The notes under the pieces were generated by a model, which did not search any database, was not told the origin of the DNA, and saw only the letters and a list, made by a program, of their open reading frames with translations. From Mycobacterium sp. (GTDB lineage: Bacteria > Actinomycetota > Actinomycetes > Mycobacteriales > Mycobacteriaceae), in contig JAOPWC010000153.1 of assembly GCA_025965895.1 (NCBI GenBank), positions 1 to 64,000 of the forward strand: a stretch of 64,000 bases of DNA, given 5' to 3'. This document shows, in pieces, positions 1-12,292 of the stretch (positions within the stretch are counted from its first letter, which is position 1; every line of letters starts with the position of its first letter). The position numbers were made by a program, and so were the translations under genes.

Positions 1-81
1 GAGCTGACCGACAGATCAACGGCAGGGCCCCGAGCCTCATGGGCGCTGCTCGATACCCCTCAGGGCAGGAGACGAGCCACA

Positions 82-3920
<3,839 letters not shown>

Positions 3921-3924
<4 letters not shown>

Positions 3925-4724
3925 CGAGTCCGCAGTCGCCGACGACACCGCGTCCGGCGGCCACCGTGATGCTGCTGCGTGACACCGACGACGAGCTGGC
4001 CGTGTTTCTGCTGCAACGACATCAGAACATGGAGTTCGCGCCGAACACCACGGTGTTTCCCGGTGGCGGCGTCGACGACCGCGACCGCAGCGCCGACATC
4101 GACTGGACGGGCCCGGAGCCGGCCTGGTGGGCGCAGCGGTTCGGTGTCAGCAGGGATCTCGCGCTGGCGCTGGTGTGCACCGCCGCGCGGGAAACGTTCG
4201 AGGAGTGCGGAGTTCTGCTTGCCGGTCCCGACGAACACAGCATCGTCAGTGACGCCACGGTGTATCACGACGCGCGTGAGCAGCTCGCCAGCAGAGAGCT
4301 GGCGTTCGGCGAATTCCTGCGGCGGGAGAATCTGGTCCTGCGGGCCGACCTGCTGCGCCCGTGGGCGAACTGGGTGACGCCGTCCAGTGGGCACCGCCGC
4401 CGGTATGACACCTACTTCTTCGTCGCCGCGCTGCCGGAGGGCCAGCACGCCGACGGCCAGACCAGCGAGGCGGTGGATGCCCGATGGGCCACGCCCGCCG
4501 AGGCGATCGAGGACTTCGGGGCCGGTCGCCGGTTCCTGCTGCCCCCGACGTGGACGCAGCTCGACGGGCTGGCGAACTCGACCGGCACAGTCGCGGAGAT
4601 CCTGGCCGCCGAACGCGAGATCGTTCCGGTGCGTACCGAAGTGATCGGCAGCGAGGGCAACTGGAGCGTCGAGTTCTTCGACCGCGAGCGCTACGAGCAG
4701 GCGCGCGGCGGGCGGCCCTGGTGA
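3921..4724 (+). CDS. Nudix hydrolase family protein
   Basis: A 267-residue Nudix-fold protein. The Nudix-box core is visible as RETFEECGV (pattern RExxEExG) around residue 90, preceded by [10 protein letters not shown]. This subgroup, with a long insertion before the box and a C-terminal helical tail, often acts on CoA or nucleoside-diphosphate-linked substrates; the substrate here cannot be read from the sequence. ATG start overlaps the ABC gene stop (ATGA), and its own stop overlaps the next GTG (GTGA). Homologous by position to Rv3040c. Confidence 0.88.
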
Positions 4725-5467
4725 ACGAGTTCGTCAGCATCTACGTCGGCGACGAGCGCCCGGGCGTTGGAACGATCGTGCTGTCACGGCCGCCGGGAAA
4801 CACCCTGACCCGGCAGGCATGCCGCGAGATCGCCGCGGCCTCCGCCGCCGTGGCGGAGCGCGACGACATCGCGGCGGTGGTCGTGTTCGGTGGCCACGAG
4901 GTCTTCTGCGCCGGCGACGACCTCGACGAACTGCGGACTCTGACACCGGCCGAAGCCGACGCGGCGGCGAGGCTGCGTCAGGACGCGATCAACGGCGTCG
5001 CCGCGATCCCCAAGCCCACCGTCGCGGCGATCACCGGCTATGCCCTCGGTAGCGGATTGGGACTCGCGATGGCTGCGGACTGGCGCGTCAGCGGTGACAA
5101 CGCAAAGGTGGGCTGCACCGAGATCCTCGGCGGGCTGATACCCGGCGGCGGTGCCAGCGTGCGGCTGCCGCGGCTCGTCGGCGTGAGCAGGGCCAAGGAG
5201 CTGGCGTTCAGCGGGCGCTTCGTCGACGCCCGGGAAGCGCTGGCCATCGGGCTGCTCGACGAAATGGTCGCGCCCGACGCCGTCTACGACGCCGCGGCGG
5301 ACTGGGCGAGCCGTTTCGTCGCGATGCCGGCGGCCGCACTGGCCGCGGCCAAGGCCGCGATCGACGGCGGCGACACCGGCGATGCGCTGGAGCGGGAACG
5401 GCGCCTGTATGTCGAGGCGTTCACCCGCGCCACCCGGCGGTTCGTCGCCGATGTGCCGGGCCGTTAG
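4721..5467 (+). CDS. echA17: Enoyl-CoA hydratase/isomerase family protein (EchA17-like)
   Basis: Crotonase-fold protein of 248 residues, expected to hydrate 2-enoyl-CoA in fatty acid beta-oxidation. Visible family features are the CoA/oxyanion-hole segment [10 protein letters not shown] near residue 65 and the second oxyanion strand [17 protein letters not shown] near residue 105. The equivalent of the first catalytic Glu lies in [14 protein letters not shown]. The start is the GTG at 4721 because it overlaps the Nudix stop as GTGA; a longer in-frame extension upstream is only a shadow of that gene. The stop TAG is also the first three bases of the candidate -10 box of the next gene. Confidence 0.9.
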   Translation: MNEFVSIYVGDERPGVGTIVLSRPPGNTLTRQACREIAAASAAVAERDDIAAVVVFGGHEVFCAGDDLDELRTLTPAEADAAARLRQDAINGVAAIPKPTVAAITGYALGSGLGLAMAADWRVSGDNAKVGCTEILGGLIPGGGASVRLPRLVGVSRAKELAFSGRFVDAREALAIGLLDEMVAPDAVYDAAADWASRFVAMPAAALAAAKAAIDGGDTGDALERERRLYVEAFTRATRRFVADVPGR

Positions 5468-5478
5468 GCTTGCCGGTC

Positions 5479-6480
5479 ATGACGACGACAGGTCACGACG
5501 CCAAATCTCGGCCCGATGTCGCCGTCGCGGCTCCGAATCCGCACGCCACAGCGGAGCAGGTCGAGGCGGCGCGGCACGACAGCAAGCTCGCGCAGGTGCT
5601 CTACCACGACTGGGAGGCCGAGACCTACGACGACAAGTGGTCGATCTCCTACGACCAACGCTGCATCGACTACGCCCGCGGCCGCTTCGACGCGATCGTG
5701 CCCAGCGACGAACTGCACAACCTGCCCTATGACCGTGCACTGGAGTTGGGCTGCGGCACGGGGTTCTTCCTGCTGAACCTGATCCAGTCCGGGGTCGCCC
5801 GTCGCGGCTCGGTGACCGACCTGTCGCCGGGCATGGTCCGGGTCGCCGCCCGAAACGGGGAGTCGCTGGGCCTCGAGATCGACGGCCGGGTCGCCGATGC
5901 CGAAGGCATCCCGTACGACGACGGCACCTTCGACCTGGTCGTTGGTCATGCCGTGCTGCACCACATTCCCGACGTCGAGCAGTCGTTGCGCGAGGTCGTG
6001 CGGGTGCTCAAGCCCGGGGGCCGGTTTGTGTTCGCCGGCGAGCCCAGCTCCGTCGGCAATGAATATGCGCGCGCGCTGTCGACGCTGACCTGGCGGATCG
6101 CCACTAATGCCGCGCGGCTGCCCGGGCTGCGCAGCTGGCGGCGGCCGCAGGCCGAACTCGACGAATCGTCGCGCGCCGCCGCGCTCGAGGCGGTCGTCGA
6201 CCTGCACACCTTCGCCCCGGCCGACCTCGAGCGGATGGCAGGCAACGCCGGCGCGGTCGACGTGCGCACCGCCACCGAAGAGTTCACCGCCGCGATGCTG
6301 GGCTGGCCGATCCGCACATTGGAGGCTGCGGTGCCGCCCGGGCGGCTGGGCTGGAACTGGGCGAAGTTCGCGTTCGGCAGCTGGCTCACGCTGAGCTGGC
6401 TAGACGTCAACGTGCTGCGTCACTTGGTGCCGAAGGCGTGGTACTACAACGTGATGGTCACCGGGGTCAAACCGTCCTGA
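5479..6480 (+). CDS. Class I SAM-dependent methyltransferase (Rv3038c-like)
   Basis: A 333-residue class I methyltransferase. SAM-binding motif I is LELGCGTGFFLLNL (near residue 94), followed by the acidic strand VTDLSPGMV and the post-motif GHAVLHHIPDVEQSLREVVRVLKPGG. The C-terminal third may bind the acceptor. The substrate is unknown, and it sits on the edge of the MGLP gene region. I chose the ATG at 5479 because a TAGGCT -10 box ends 8 nt upstream, the spacing of a leaderless mycobacterial transcript; a TTG three codons earlier is less likely. Confidence 0.9.
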   Translation: MTTTGHDAKSRPDVAVAAPNPHATAEQVEAARHDSKLAQVLYHDWEAETYDDKWSISYDQRCIDYARGRFDAIVPSDELHNLPYDRALELGCGTGFFLLNLIQSGVARRGSVTDLSPGMVRVAARNGESLGLEIDGRVADAEGIPYDDGTFDLVVGHAVLHHIPDVEQSLREVVRVLKPGGRFVFAGEPSSVGNEYARALSTLTWRIATNAARLPGLRSWRRPQAELDESSRAAALEAVVDLHTFAPADLERMAGNAGAVDVRTATEEFTAAMLGWPIRTLEAAVPPGRLGWNWAKFAFGSWLTLSWLDVNVLRHLVPKAWYYNVMVTGVKPS

Positions 6481-7646
6481 AGTTTTCGCTCGACGACGTC
6501 GCCTACCTGCGGTCGGCACCGGGCGTCGACGCGCTGAGGGTGATCGGCGGCTATCCACTGACCGACACCACGCAGATATCCGACATCGCATCCGCGCGAA
6601 AAGTTTTCGGGGACCGGACTGCCTTGCTGGTGGAGACGGTGCTGCTGCGCCGGCGGGCGGCGGTCAAACTCGCCGACACCGACGGCTGGCTGCTCACTGA
6701 CGAGGCGCTCCAGCAGGCCAGCGCGGCGCCGGTGGCCGCGCACCGGGCCGCGCGACTGGCGGGCCGCACGGTCCACGACGTCACCTGCTCGATCGGCACC
6801 GAACTGGCGGCGCTGCGGCCGGTGGCCGAGGTGCTCGGCAGCGACATCGACCCGATCCGGCTGGCGATGGCCGGCCACAACGTTCCCGGCGTGCCGCTGC
6901 TCCGCGCCGACGCACTGCGCCCTGTCAGCCGGGACACCGCGGTGTTCGCCGACCCCGGGCGGCGCGCAGGCGGCCGGCGCCGCTTCCACCCCCGCGACTA
7001 CCTGCCACCCCTGGACAACCTGCTGGACACCTACTCAAGCCGGGAACTCGTCGTGAAGTGTTCTCCGGGAGTCGAATTCGAATGGCTCAGGAGGGCGGGC
7101 TTCGGTGGCGAGATCGAGGTGACCTCACTGAGCGGTGCCGTACGCGAAGCCTGCCTTTGGTCTGTCGGCCTCGCCGCCGCAGGTGTGTCGAGGCGCGCCA
7201 GCATCCTTGACCCGGACGGGCTCGTCGAGCAGATGACCGACGCCGAACCCGACGACTGCCCCGTCGCACCCGCCGGGCGGTGGATCATCGATCCCGACGG
7301 CGCCGTCGTGCGGGCCGGCCTGGTGCGTCACTACGCCGCCCGCCACGGCTTGTGGCAACTCGACCCCAACATCGCGTATCTGTCCGGCGACGACCTGCCG
7401 CCCGCGGTGCGCGGATTCGCGGTGCTCGAGCAACTTCCGTTCGGCGAACGGCGCCTGCGAGAGGCGCTCGCCGCGCTGGATTGCGGGGCGGCCGAAATCC
7501 TGGTCCGGGGTATCGACGTGGACCCGCAGGTGCTGCGGCCGCGTCTGCGGCTACGCGGCAGCCGGCAGCTATCGGTGGTGATCACCCGTATCGGCGCGGG
7601 GGCGGCGGGCCGGGCGATGGCCTTCATTTGCCGTCCGTCGCGATAG
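6438..7646 (+). CDS. Methyltransferase with THUMP-like C-terminal domain (Rv3037c-like)
   Basis: Up to 402 residues. A Rossmann SAM-binding segment reads DVTCSIGTELAAL then GSDIDPIRLAMA. It is followed by FADPGRRAGGRRRF, a DPxRR signature typical of the mycobacterial THUMP-like methyltransferase family. The C-terminal part (about residue 330 on) fits the THUMP-like domain, which suggests an RNA or macromolecule substrate, but this is inference. The GTG start at 6438 overlaps the previous gene by 43 nt. A start nearer codon 14 (LKFSLDDV, non-ATG) is possible, so the N-terminus is uncertain. Confidence 0.8.
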   Translation: MVLQRDGHRGQTVLKFSLDDVAYLRSAPGVDALRVIGGYPLTDTTQISDIASARKVFGDRTALLVETVLLRRRAAVKLADTDGWLLTDEALQQASAAPVAAHRAARLAGRTVHDVTCSIGTELAALRPVAEVLGSDIDPIRLAMAGHNVPGVPLLRADALRPVSRDTAVFADPGRRAGGRRRFHPRDYLPPLDNLLDTYSSRELVVKCSPGVEFEWLRRAGFGGEIEVTSLSGAVREACLWSVGLAAAGVSRRASILDPDGLVEQMTDAEPDDCPVAPAGRWIIDPDGAVVRAGLVRHYAARHGLWQLDPNIAYLSGDDLPPAVRGFAVLEQLPFGERRLREALAALDCGAAEILVRGIDVDPQVLRPRLRLRGSRQLSVVITRIGAGAAGRAMAFICRPSR

Positions 7647-7689
7647 CGTCGCGGGTACGCTGGCCGCCAACACGTTTCGAGGACTATGG

Positions 7690-8382
7690 ATGACGCGATC
7701 GCTGAAGATGGCAGCGGTTCTGGCCGCCGCGATCCTGGCGGGGTGGCCGGGTGGTGCGGTCGCTGATGCCCAATCGCCGTGCACCGACATGGGCGGCGCC
7801 GTCGACAACACCACCTGCCACATTCACGCGACGACGGACACCTACACGTTCGACGCCACCTTCCCGGTCGACTACGCCGAAATGCAGCCGATGATCGACT
7901 ACCTGACCCAGACGCGTGACGGCTTCATCAACGTCTCGCAGATGCCCGGCTCACGTAACCTCCCCTACGAGCTCGACGTCAGCGGCACCGAGTACCGCTC
8001 GGGAACAGCGCCGCACGGCACGCAGAGCGCGGTGTTCAAGATCTTCCAGGACGTCGGCGGCGCACATCCGGTGACCTGGTACAAAGCGTTCGACTACAAC
8101 CTGGACAGCGCCCAGCCGATCACGTTCGACACCCTGTTCAAACCCGCCAGCAAGCCACTCACCGTGATCTTCCCGATCGTGCAGAGCCAACTGGCGCGCC
8201 AGACCGGTCAGCCGAGCCTCATCTCGCAGGGCGAGGGCATGGACAGCTCGCACTACCAGAACTTCGCGATCACCGACAACGAACTGATCTTCTTCTTCAG
8301 CCAGGGCGAACTGCTGCCCTCGGTCGCGGGCGCCAACGTCGTACATGTGCCGCGCAGCGCGGTCGCGGGAGTGCTGGCGTAA
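7690..8382 (+). CDS. Secreted DUF3298/RsiV-domain protein (TB22.2-like)
   Basis: A 230-residue exported protein. Residues 1-25 form a Sec signal peptide (basic MTRSLK, hydrophobic AAVLAAAILAGWPGGAVADA) with a likely cleavage after ADA. The mature part carries the pattern of mycobacterial TB22.2/Rv3036c: KIFQDVGGAHPVTWYKAFDYNLDS, then a C-terminal DUF3298-like portion with DNELIFFFSQGELLPSVAG. M. tuberculosis Rv3036c has been described as a cell-wall-associated esterase; no classical GxSxG motif is evident here. ATG start with GAGGA upstream (about 7678). It ends convergent to the beta-propeller lipoprotein gene. Confidence 0.85.
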   Translation: MTRSLKMAAVLAAAILAGWPGGAVADAQSPCTDMGGAVDNTTCHIHATTDTYTFDATFPVDYAEMQPMIDYLTQTRDGFINVSQMPGSRNLPYELDVSGTEYRSGTAPHGTQSAVFKIFQDVGGAHPVTWYKAFDYNLDSAQPITFDTLFKPASKPLTVIFPIVQSQLARQTGQPSLISQGEGMDSSHYQNFAITDNELIFFFSQGELLPSVAGANVVHVPRSAVAGVLA

Positions 8383-8391
8383 ATCCCGGCG

Positions 8392-9696
8392 TCAGGCAGC
8401 CGCGAATCCGTACACCTGTCCGTCACTCGTCGCGGTGACCACCCGCCGGTCACGGGCGACCGAGACGCCGACCGGCCACCCGCTCGCCTGGGGGAGCGGA
8501 TAGCGGTTGACGGTGTGTCCGTCGGCAGGGTCGAACACCAGCACCGCGAGACCGTTGTCGCCGTCACGGGTCACGGTGTAAGCGACGTCGTGGCCGGCCT
8601 GGCTCGAGGCGCTCAGGGGCGTGACGTCATCGCGTCGCCACAGCACGTCGCCGTGGTCACCCCGGTCTCGTACAGCCACCAGCTTCGCACCCGGGCCGCC
8701 GCCGGCGACGATCAAACCGTCAGGCGCCACCGACGGCGGAGTCTGCGATGTAAAGCCCAGCGGCACAGACCATTTCGGCCTGCCGCTGTCAGGATTGAGT
8801 GCCCACAGTCTGCCGTCGCGGCTGTTGACATAGACGGTCGACCCGTTGGCGGAGAACACCGGGCTGGCCGATACCCCGCCGGCGACCGCGTCGCTGGTCC
8901 ACTCCTGGGTGAGCACCGGCGTCTGGCCGGGGTGGTACTGCAGCGCGGTCAGGATCGGGACCTTCGCGCCGGGTTGCCACAACCCCACGACGATCATCCC
9001 GCTCGACGGCGCGAACGCGGGCGCGGCCGCCACCGGGCACAGCGGCCGTGCCTGCTGGCAATCGGTCAGCCCGCGTTCGGAGTCGGTGGGGTCGACGCCG
9101 AGCAGGAGGTCCACCGGTGAACCGATCATTTCGCCGCGGTGCGCGTCGATGACCTGCACCTGGCCCAGATGCGTGACAATCAGCAACTGGCCGTTGCCGA
9201 CGAACCGTGGGGTCGTCGGCATCCCGATCACCGGGTGCCGCCAGCGCACCCACTGCGTCGTCGGGTACGACAGCATCGTGCCGGGCTGGCCGATGTATAC
9301 GTTGTCGAATTTGTCGAAGAGCGGGCTGGCGAACCCGCCTCCGAGGACCAGGCGGGTGCACCAGCGCTGCCGCCCGTTGTCGTCGATCTCCCACACCATC
9401 AGCGAGCATCCGCCTGCGGTCTGTCCGTTGAGGGCGGCATAGTCGCTGGCGCCCAGCGCGGCTGACGCGAAGAGGCTGCCCTTGACCGAGCGGCTCCACT
9501 GCAGCTGCAGTGCCTGCGCACCCGCCGTGGCCGTGTAGCTGCTGTTCGCCGCGTCGGCGTACTGCCCGGGCCAACCCTGCGCCGGCGCGGCCTCGACCCA
9601 ACTGTCGGTGTTGCCGCAGCCCGCCGTCCCCACGGTGAGAACCAGCGCCGTCGACGCGAATGCCACGAATCGTCGGAGCACGGGTCGGGCGAACAT
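8392..9696 (-). CDS. PQQ-like beta-propeller lipoprotein (Rv3035-like)
   Basis: A 434-residue probable lipoprotein. The N-terminus is MFARPVLRR, a hydrophobic segment, then the lipobox LTVGTAGC near residue 28. The rest is repeated blade-like segments (for example VYVNSRDGRLWALNPDSGRPKW and VYGFAA at the C-terminus), as in PQQ-type beta-propellers. Function unknown; probably a periplasmic or cell-envelope binding scaffold. Start chosen at the ATG with GGAAAGGA a few bases upstream; a longer frame reading upstream to 9759 lacks this. Divergent from the acyltransferase at 9808. Confidence 0.85.
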   Translation of the reverse strand: MFARPVLRRFVAFASTALVLTVGTAGCGNTDSWVEAAPAQGWPGQYADAANSSYTATAGAQALQLQWSRSVKGSLFASAALGASDYAALNGQTAGGCSLMVWEIDDNGRQRWCTRLVLGGGFASPLFDKFDNVYIGQPGTMLSYPTTQWVRWRHPVIGMPTTPRFVGNGQLLIVTHLGQVQVIDAHRGEMIGSPVDLLLGVDPTDSERGLTDCQQARPLCPVAAAPAFAPSSGMIVVGLWQPGAKVPILTALQYHPGQTPVLTQEWTSDAVAGGVSASPVFSANGSTVYVNSRDGRLWALNPDSGRPKWSVPLGFTSQTPPSVAPDGLIVAGGGPGAKLVAVRDRGDHGDVLWRRDDVTPLSASSQAGHDVAYTVTRDGDNGLAVLVFDPADGHTVNRYPLPQASGWPVGVSVARDRRVVTATSDGQVYGFAAA

Positions 9697-9807
9697 ACGT
9701 CCTTTCCGTCGGCCTGTGCATTCTGCGCTCGCTCGGCCGCTCATCGCGGCGGCGCCCAACGAGGGTAACCCGGACCGTCGTGCCGCCCGGCGTTAGGCTT
9801 TGCGGCC

Positions 9808-10545
9808 ATGACGACGATGTGGGGTGCACCGATGCGCAAGCGTTGGCGCGGTTCTCGGCTCCGTGACCCGCGACAGGCCAAGTTCTTGACCTTCGCCTCG
9901 CTGAAGTGGGTAGTGGCCAACCGGGCGTACACCCCGTGGTATCTGGTCCGGTATTGGCGGCTGCTGAAGTTCAAGCTCGCCAACCCGCACATCATCACCC
10001 GCGGCATGGTGTTCCTGGGTAGGCGCGTCGAGATTCACGCGACCCCCGAGCTGGCGCAGATGGAGATCGGCCGCTGGGTGCACATCGGTGACGGCAACTC
10101 CCTGCGGGCCCACGAGGGCTCGCTGCGCTTGGGCGACAAGGTGGTGCTCGGCAAGGACAACGTGATCAACACCTACCTCGACATCGAGGTCGGCGACTCG
10201 GTGCTGATGGCGGACTGGTGCTACGTCGTCGACTTCGACCACCGGATGGACGACATCAATGTGCCGATCAAGGATCAGGGCATCGTCAAAAGCCCGGTCC
10301 GTATCGGACCCGACACCTGGATCGCGGCCAAGGTCAGCGTGCTGCGCGGCACGACGGTCGGCCGGGGCTGCGTGCTCGGCTCCCACGCCGTCGTCAAGGG
10401 CGACATCCCGGACTACTCGATCGCGGTCGGCGCACCGGCCAAGGTCGTCAAGAACCGGAAGCTGGCGTGGGAGACCTCGGCGGCGCAGCGCGCCCAGCTC
10501 GCCGCCGCGCTGGCCGACATCGAGCGCAAGAAGGCATCGCGCTGA
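9808..10545 (+). CDS. Hexapeptide-repeat (left-handed beta-helix) acyltransferase
   Basis: A 245-residue member of the LbH acetyltransferase superfamily. Hexapeptide turns run through the middle (IGRWVHIGDGNSLRAHEG, LGDKVVLGKDNVINTYLDI) and the typical C-terminal segment reads GCVLGSHAVVKGDIPDYSIAVGAPAKVVKNR. By position it matches Rv3034c, which lies in the MGLP gene region, so it could acylate the methylglucose polysaccharide; this is inference. The ATG is 8 nt after a TAGGCT -10 box (9794-9799) with no ribosome site, so a leaderless transcript is likely. Convergent with the slipin gene, 7 nt away. Confidence 0.87.
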   Translation: MTTMWGAPMRKRWRGSRLRDPRQAKFLTFASLKWVVANRAYTPWYLVRYWRLLKFKLANPHIITRGMVFLGRRVEIHATPELAQMEIGRWVHIGDGNSLRAHEGSLRLGDKVVLGKDNVINTYLDIEVGDSVLMADWCYVVDFDHRMDDINVPIKDQGIVKSPVRIGPDTWIAAKVSVLRGTTVGRGCVLGSHAVVKGDIPDYSIAVGAPAKVVKNRKLAWETSAAQRAQLAAALADIERKKASR

Positions 10546-10552
10546 GTCAGCG

Positions 10553-11374
10553 CTAAGTCAGCAGGCTGCGGGGGTCGTCGGGAATCCGCGCCTTAGCGCT
10601 GTCGGCGCGTTCGGCTGGTTGCGGGGTGGCCTTCTCGAGGAAGCGGAGCAGCTCCACCGGGAAGGGCAGCACCAGCGTGGAGTTCTTCTCGGCGGCCACC
10701 TCCACGACCGTCTCCAGCAGCCGCAGCTGAAGCGCCGCTGGGTGTGGTCCCATCACCTCGGCTGCCTGAGAGAGCTTCTGGGACGCCTGCAGTTCGCCGT
10801 CGGCGGTGATGATCCGGGCCCGCCGCTCACGCTCCGCCTCCGCTTGGCGCGCAATCGACCGCTTCATCGAATCGGGCAGGATCACGTCCTTGATCTCGAC
10901 GCGGTCGATGTGGATGCCCCAGCCCACGGCGGGGCTGTCGAGCATCAGCTCCAGCCCCTGGTTGAGTCCCTCCCGGTTGGACAGCAGGTCGTCGAGGTCG
11001 CTCTTGCCGATGATCGAGCGCAGCGATGTCTGCGCGACCTGACCGATGGCGGACACGTAGTCCTGTACGTCGACAGCGACGCGGACGGGGTCGGCGACCC
11101 TGAAATAGATGACCGCGTCCACGCGCACCGTGACGTTGTCGCGGGTGATGCCGTCCTGGGCCGGCACGGGCATCGTGATGATCTGCATGTTCACCTTTTG
11201 CATGCGATCGGCGATCGGGATCAGCACGGCGAGTCCCGGTCCCCGAACCCCCGTCTGCAGGCGGCCGAATCGAAAGACCACACCCCGCTCGAATTGCTTG
11301 ACGACGCGGACGTTCGTTGAAAGCCAGACCGCCGCGGCACCGAATGCCGCGGCAAGCGCGTAGAAGATTGTCAT
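10553..11374 (-). CDS. Slipin/stomatin-like SPFH (band 7) membrane protein
   Basis: A 273-residue stomatin-family protein. Residues 1-20 form a membrane anchor (IFYALAAAFGAAAVWL). The band 7/SPFH domain follows: VVKQFERGVVFRFGRL, GPGLAVLIPI, the slipin signature ITRDNVTVRVDAVIYFRV, then GWGIHIDRVEIKDV. The charged helix QAEAERERRARIITADGEL would drive oligomerisation. Such proteins scaffold membrane microdomains. No NfeD or protease partner is adjacent. Its ATG overlaps the stop of a possible 39-codon upstream ORF (ATGA). I do not recall a slipin at this place in M. tuberculosis. Confidence 0.9.
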   Translation of the reverse strand: MTIFYALAAAFGAAAVWLSTNVRVVKQFERGVVFRFGRLQTGVRGPGLAVLIPIADRMQKVNMQIITMPVPAQDGITRDNVTVRVDAVIYFRVADPVRVAVDVQDYVSAIGQVAQTSLRSIIGKSDLDDLLSNREGLNQGLELMLDSPAVGWGIHIDRVEIKDVILPDSMKRSIARQAEAERERRARIITADGELQASQKLSQAAEVMGPHPAALQLRLLETVVEVAAEKNSTLVLPFPVELLRFLEKATPQPAERADSAKARIPDDPRSLLT

Positions 11375-11490
11375 CGTGATCCTGTCACCACCTGAGTATC
11401 CAGAGGCGGCGGCGCGGGCATCACCGTCGCGGCCCCTGAGTCCGCGAAACTGAACGCAACCGATCTTCGGCCCACCGGGCCTGAGTTCAT
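11371..11490 (-). CDS. Possible small ORF coupled to slipin gene
   Basis: A 39-codon reading frame starting at the ATG whose complement ends at 11490 (MNSGPVGRRSVAFSF...). Its stop overlaps the slipin ATG as ATGA, so it could be translated and hand ribosomes to the slipin gene. A GACAAT hexamer lies 7 nt before the ATG, a weak leaderless-type promoter. No family recognised. It may be only a leader, or not coding. Confidence 0.35.
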   Translation of the reverse strand: MNSGPVGRRSVAFSFADSGAATVMPAPPPLDTQVVTGSR

Positions 11491-11503
11491 AGCTTCGATT
11501 GTC

Positions 11504-12292
11504 TCACCGGCGCCGGTGCGTCTCAACGCGATCGGGCCAGTCGATGCCGAACCAGTCACCCAGCGCGGTGCTGCCTTCCGCGGTGACCTTCACCGCCCGG
11601 CCGCGGGGCACGCGGCTGATCCACCGTGCGGCCAGGAAGCTCTCCAGCATTGCCCGGCCCAGTGCGCCGCCGAGGTGGTGTCGCTGCTCGCTCCAGTCGA
11701 CACAGTACCGCACCAAAGGCCTTTTGCCGAAGGGGATTTCGACACCCAGCTCGCTCAGATAGGAACGGCCGTGATCGGTCAGCTCGTAGCGGACGTCGTG
11801 GCCCGGATTGCTCAGCGCGTCGCCGGTGTCTCTCGCCGGGTCGTATCGCCCGTCGCCGCCGGTCAGCACACCGCGGTCGAGCAGGGCGGCCATGATCTCG
11901 ACGCCCAAGCGCCCGGCAAGGTGGTCGTAGCAGGTGCGGGCCGCGCGCAGCCGCGCCGCACGGGTGCCCTCGCGCAACGAGCGGATCGGCCGTGGCGGCG
12001 CCAGCGCCACCAGCTGCTCCAGCAGCACACCGACCTCTGGGCCGGCCAACCGGTAGTAGCGGTGACGGCCGTGGGTCTCGACGCGCAGGAGCCCGGCCGC
12101 CGTCGGCTTGGTGAGGTGGCTGCTGGCCGTCGACCGGCTCACACCGGCCTCGTCGGCGAGCACGCTTGCCGGCAGCGCGCGGCCGTCGTCGAGGGCGAGC
12201 AGCACCGCGCACCGGGCCGGGTCGGCGAACAGCGACCCGAGCACCGCGATGTCGGCGTCACCGCCGGACGGGATCTCCGCGACGTCACGCAT
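11504..12292 (-). CDS. ArsR-type winged-helix transcriptional regulator
   Basis: A 262-residue regulator. Residues about 15-100 form an ArsR-like winged helix (FADPARCAVLLALDDGRALPASVLADEAGVSRSTASSHL, then wing LLRVETHGRHRYYRL). The remainder, including ARTCYDHLAGRLGVEIMAALLDRG, is the C-terminal region of the long ArsR subgroup seen beside efflux pumps. No metal-binding Cys pair is present, so it probably senses an organic ligand. It overlaps the MFS gene by 8 nt and is likely co-transcribed with it. It is the best candidate to bind the palindrome at 13661-13677. Confidence 0.88.
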   Translation of the reverse strand: MRDVAEIPSGGDADIAVLGSLFADPARCAVLLALDDGRALPASVLADEAGVSRSTASSHLTKPTAAGLLRVETHGRHRYYRLAGPEVGVLLEQLVALAPPRPIRSLREGTRAARLRAARTCYDHLAGRLGVEIMAALLDRGVLTGGDGRYDPARDTGDALSNPGHDVRYELTDHGRSYLSELGVEIPFGKRPLVRYCVDWSEQRHHLGGALGRAMLESFLAARWISRVPRGRAVKVTAEGSTALGDWFGIDWPDRVETHRRR

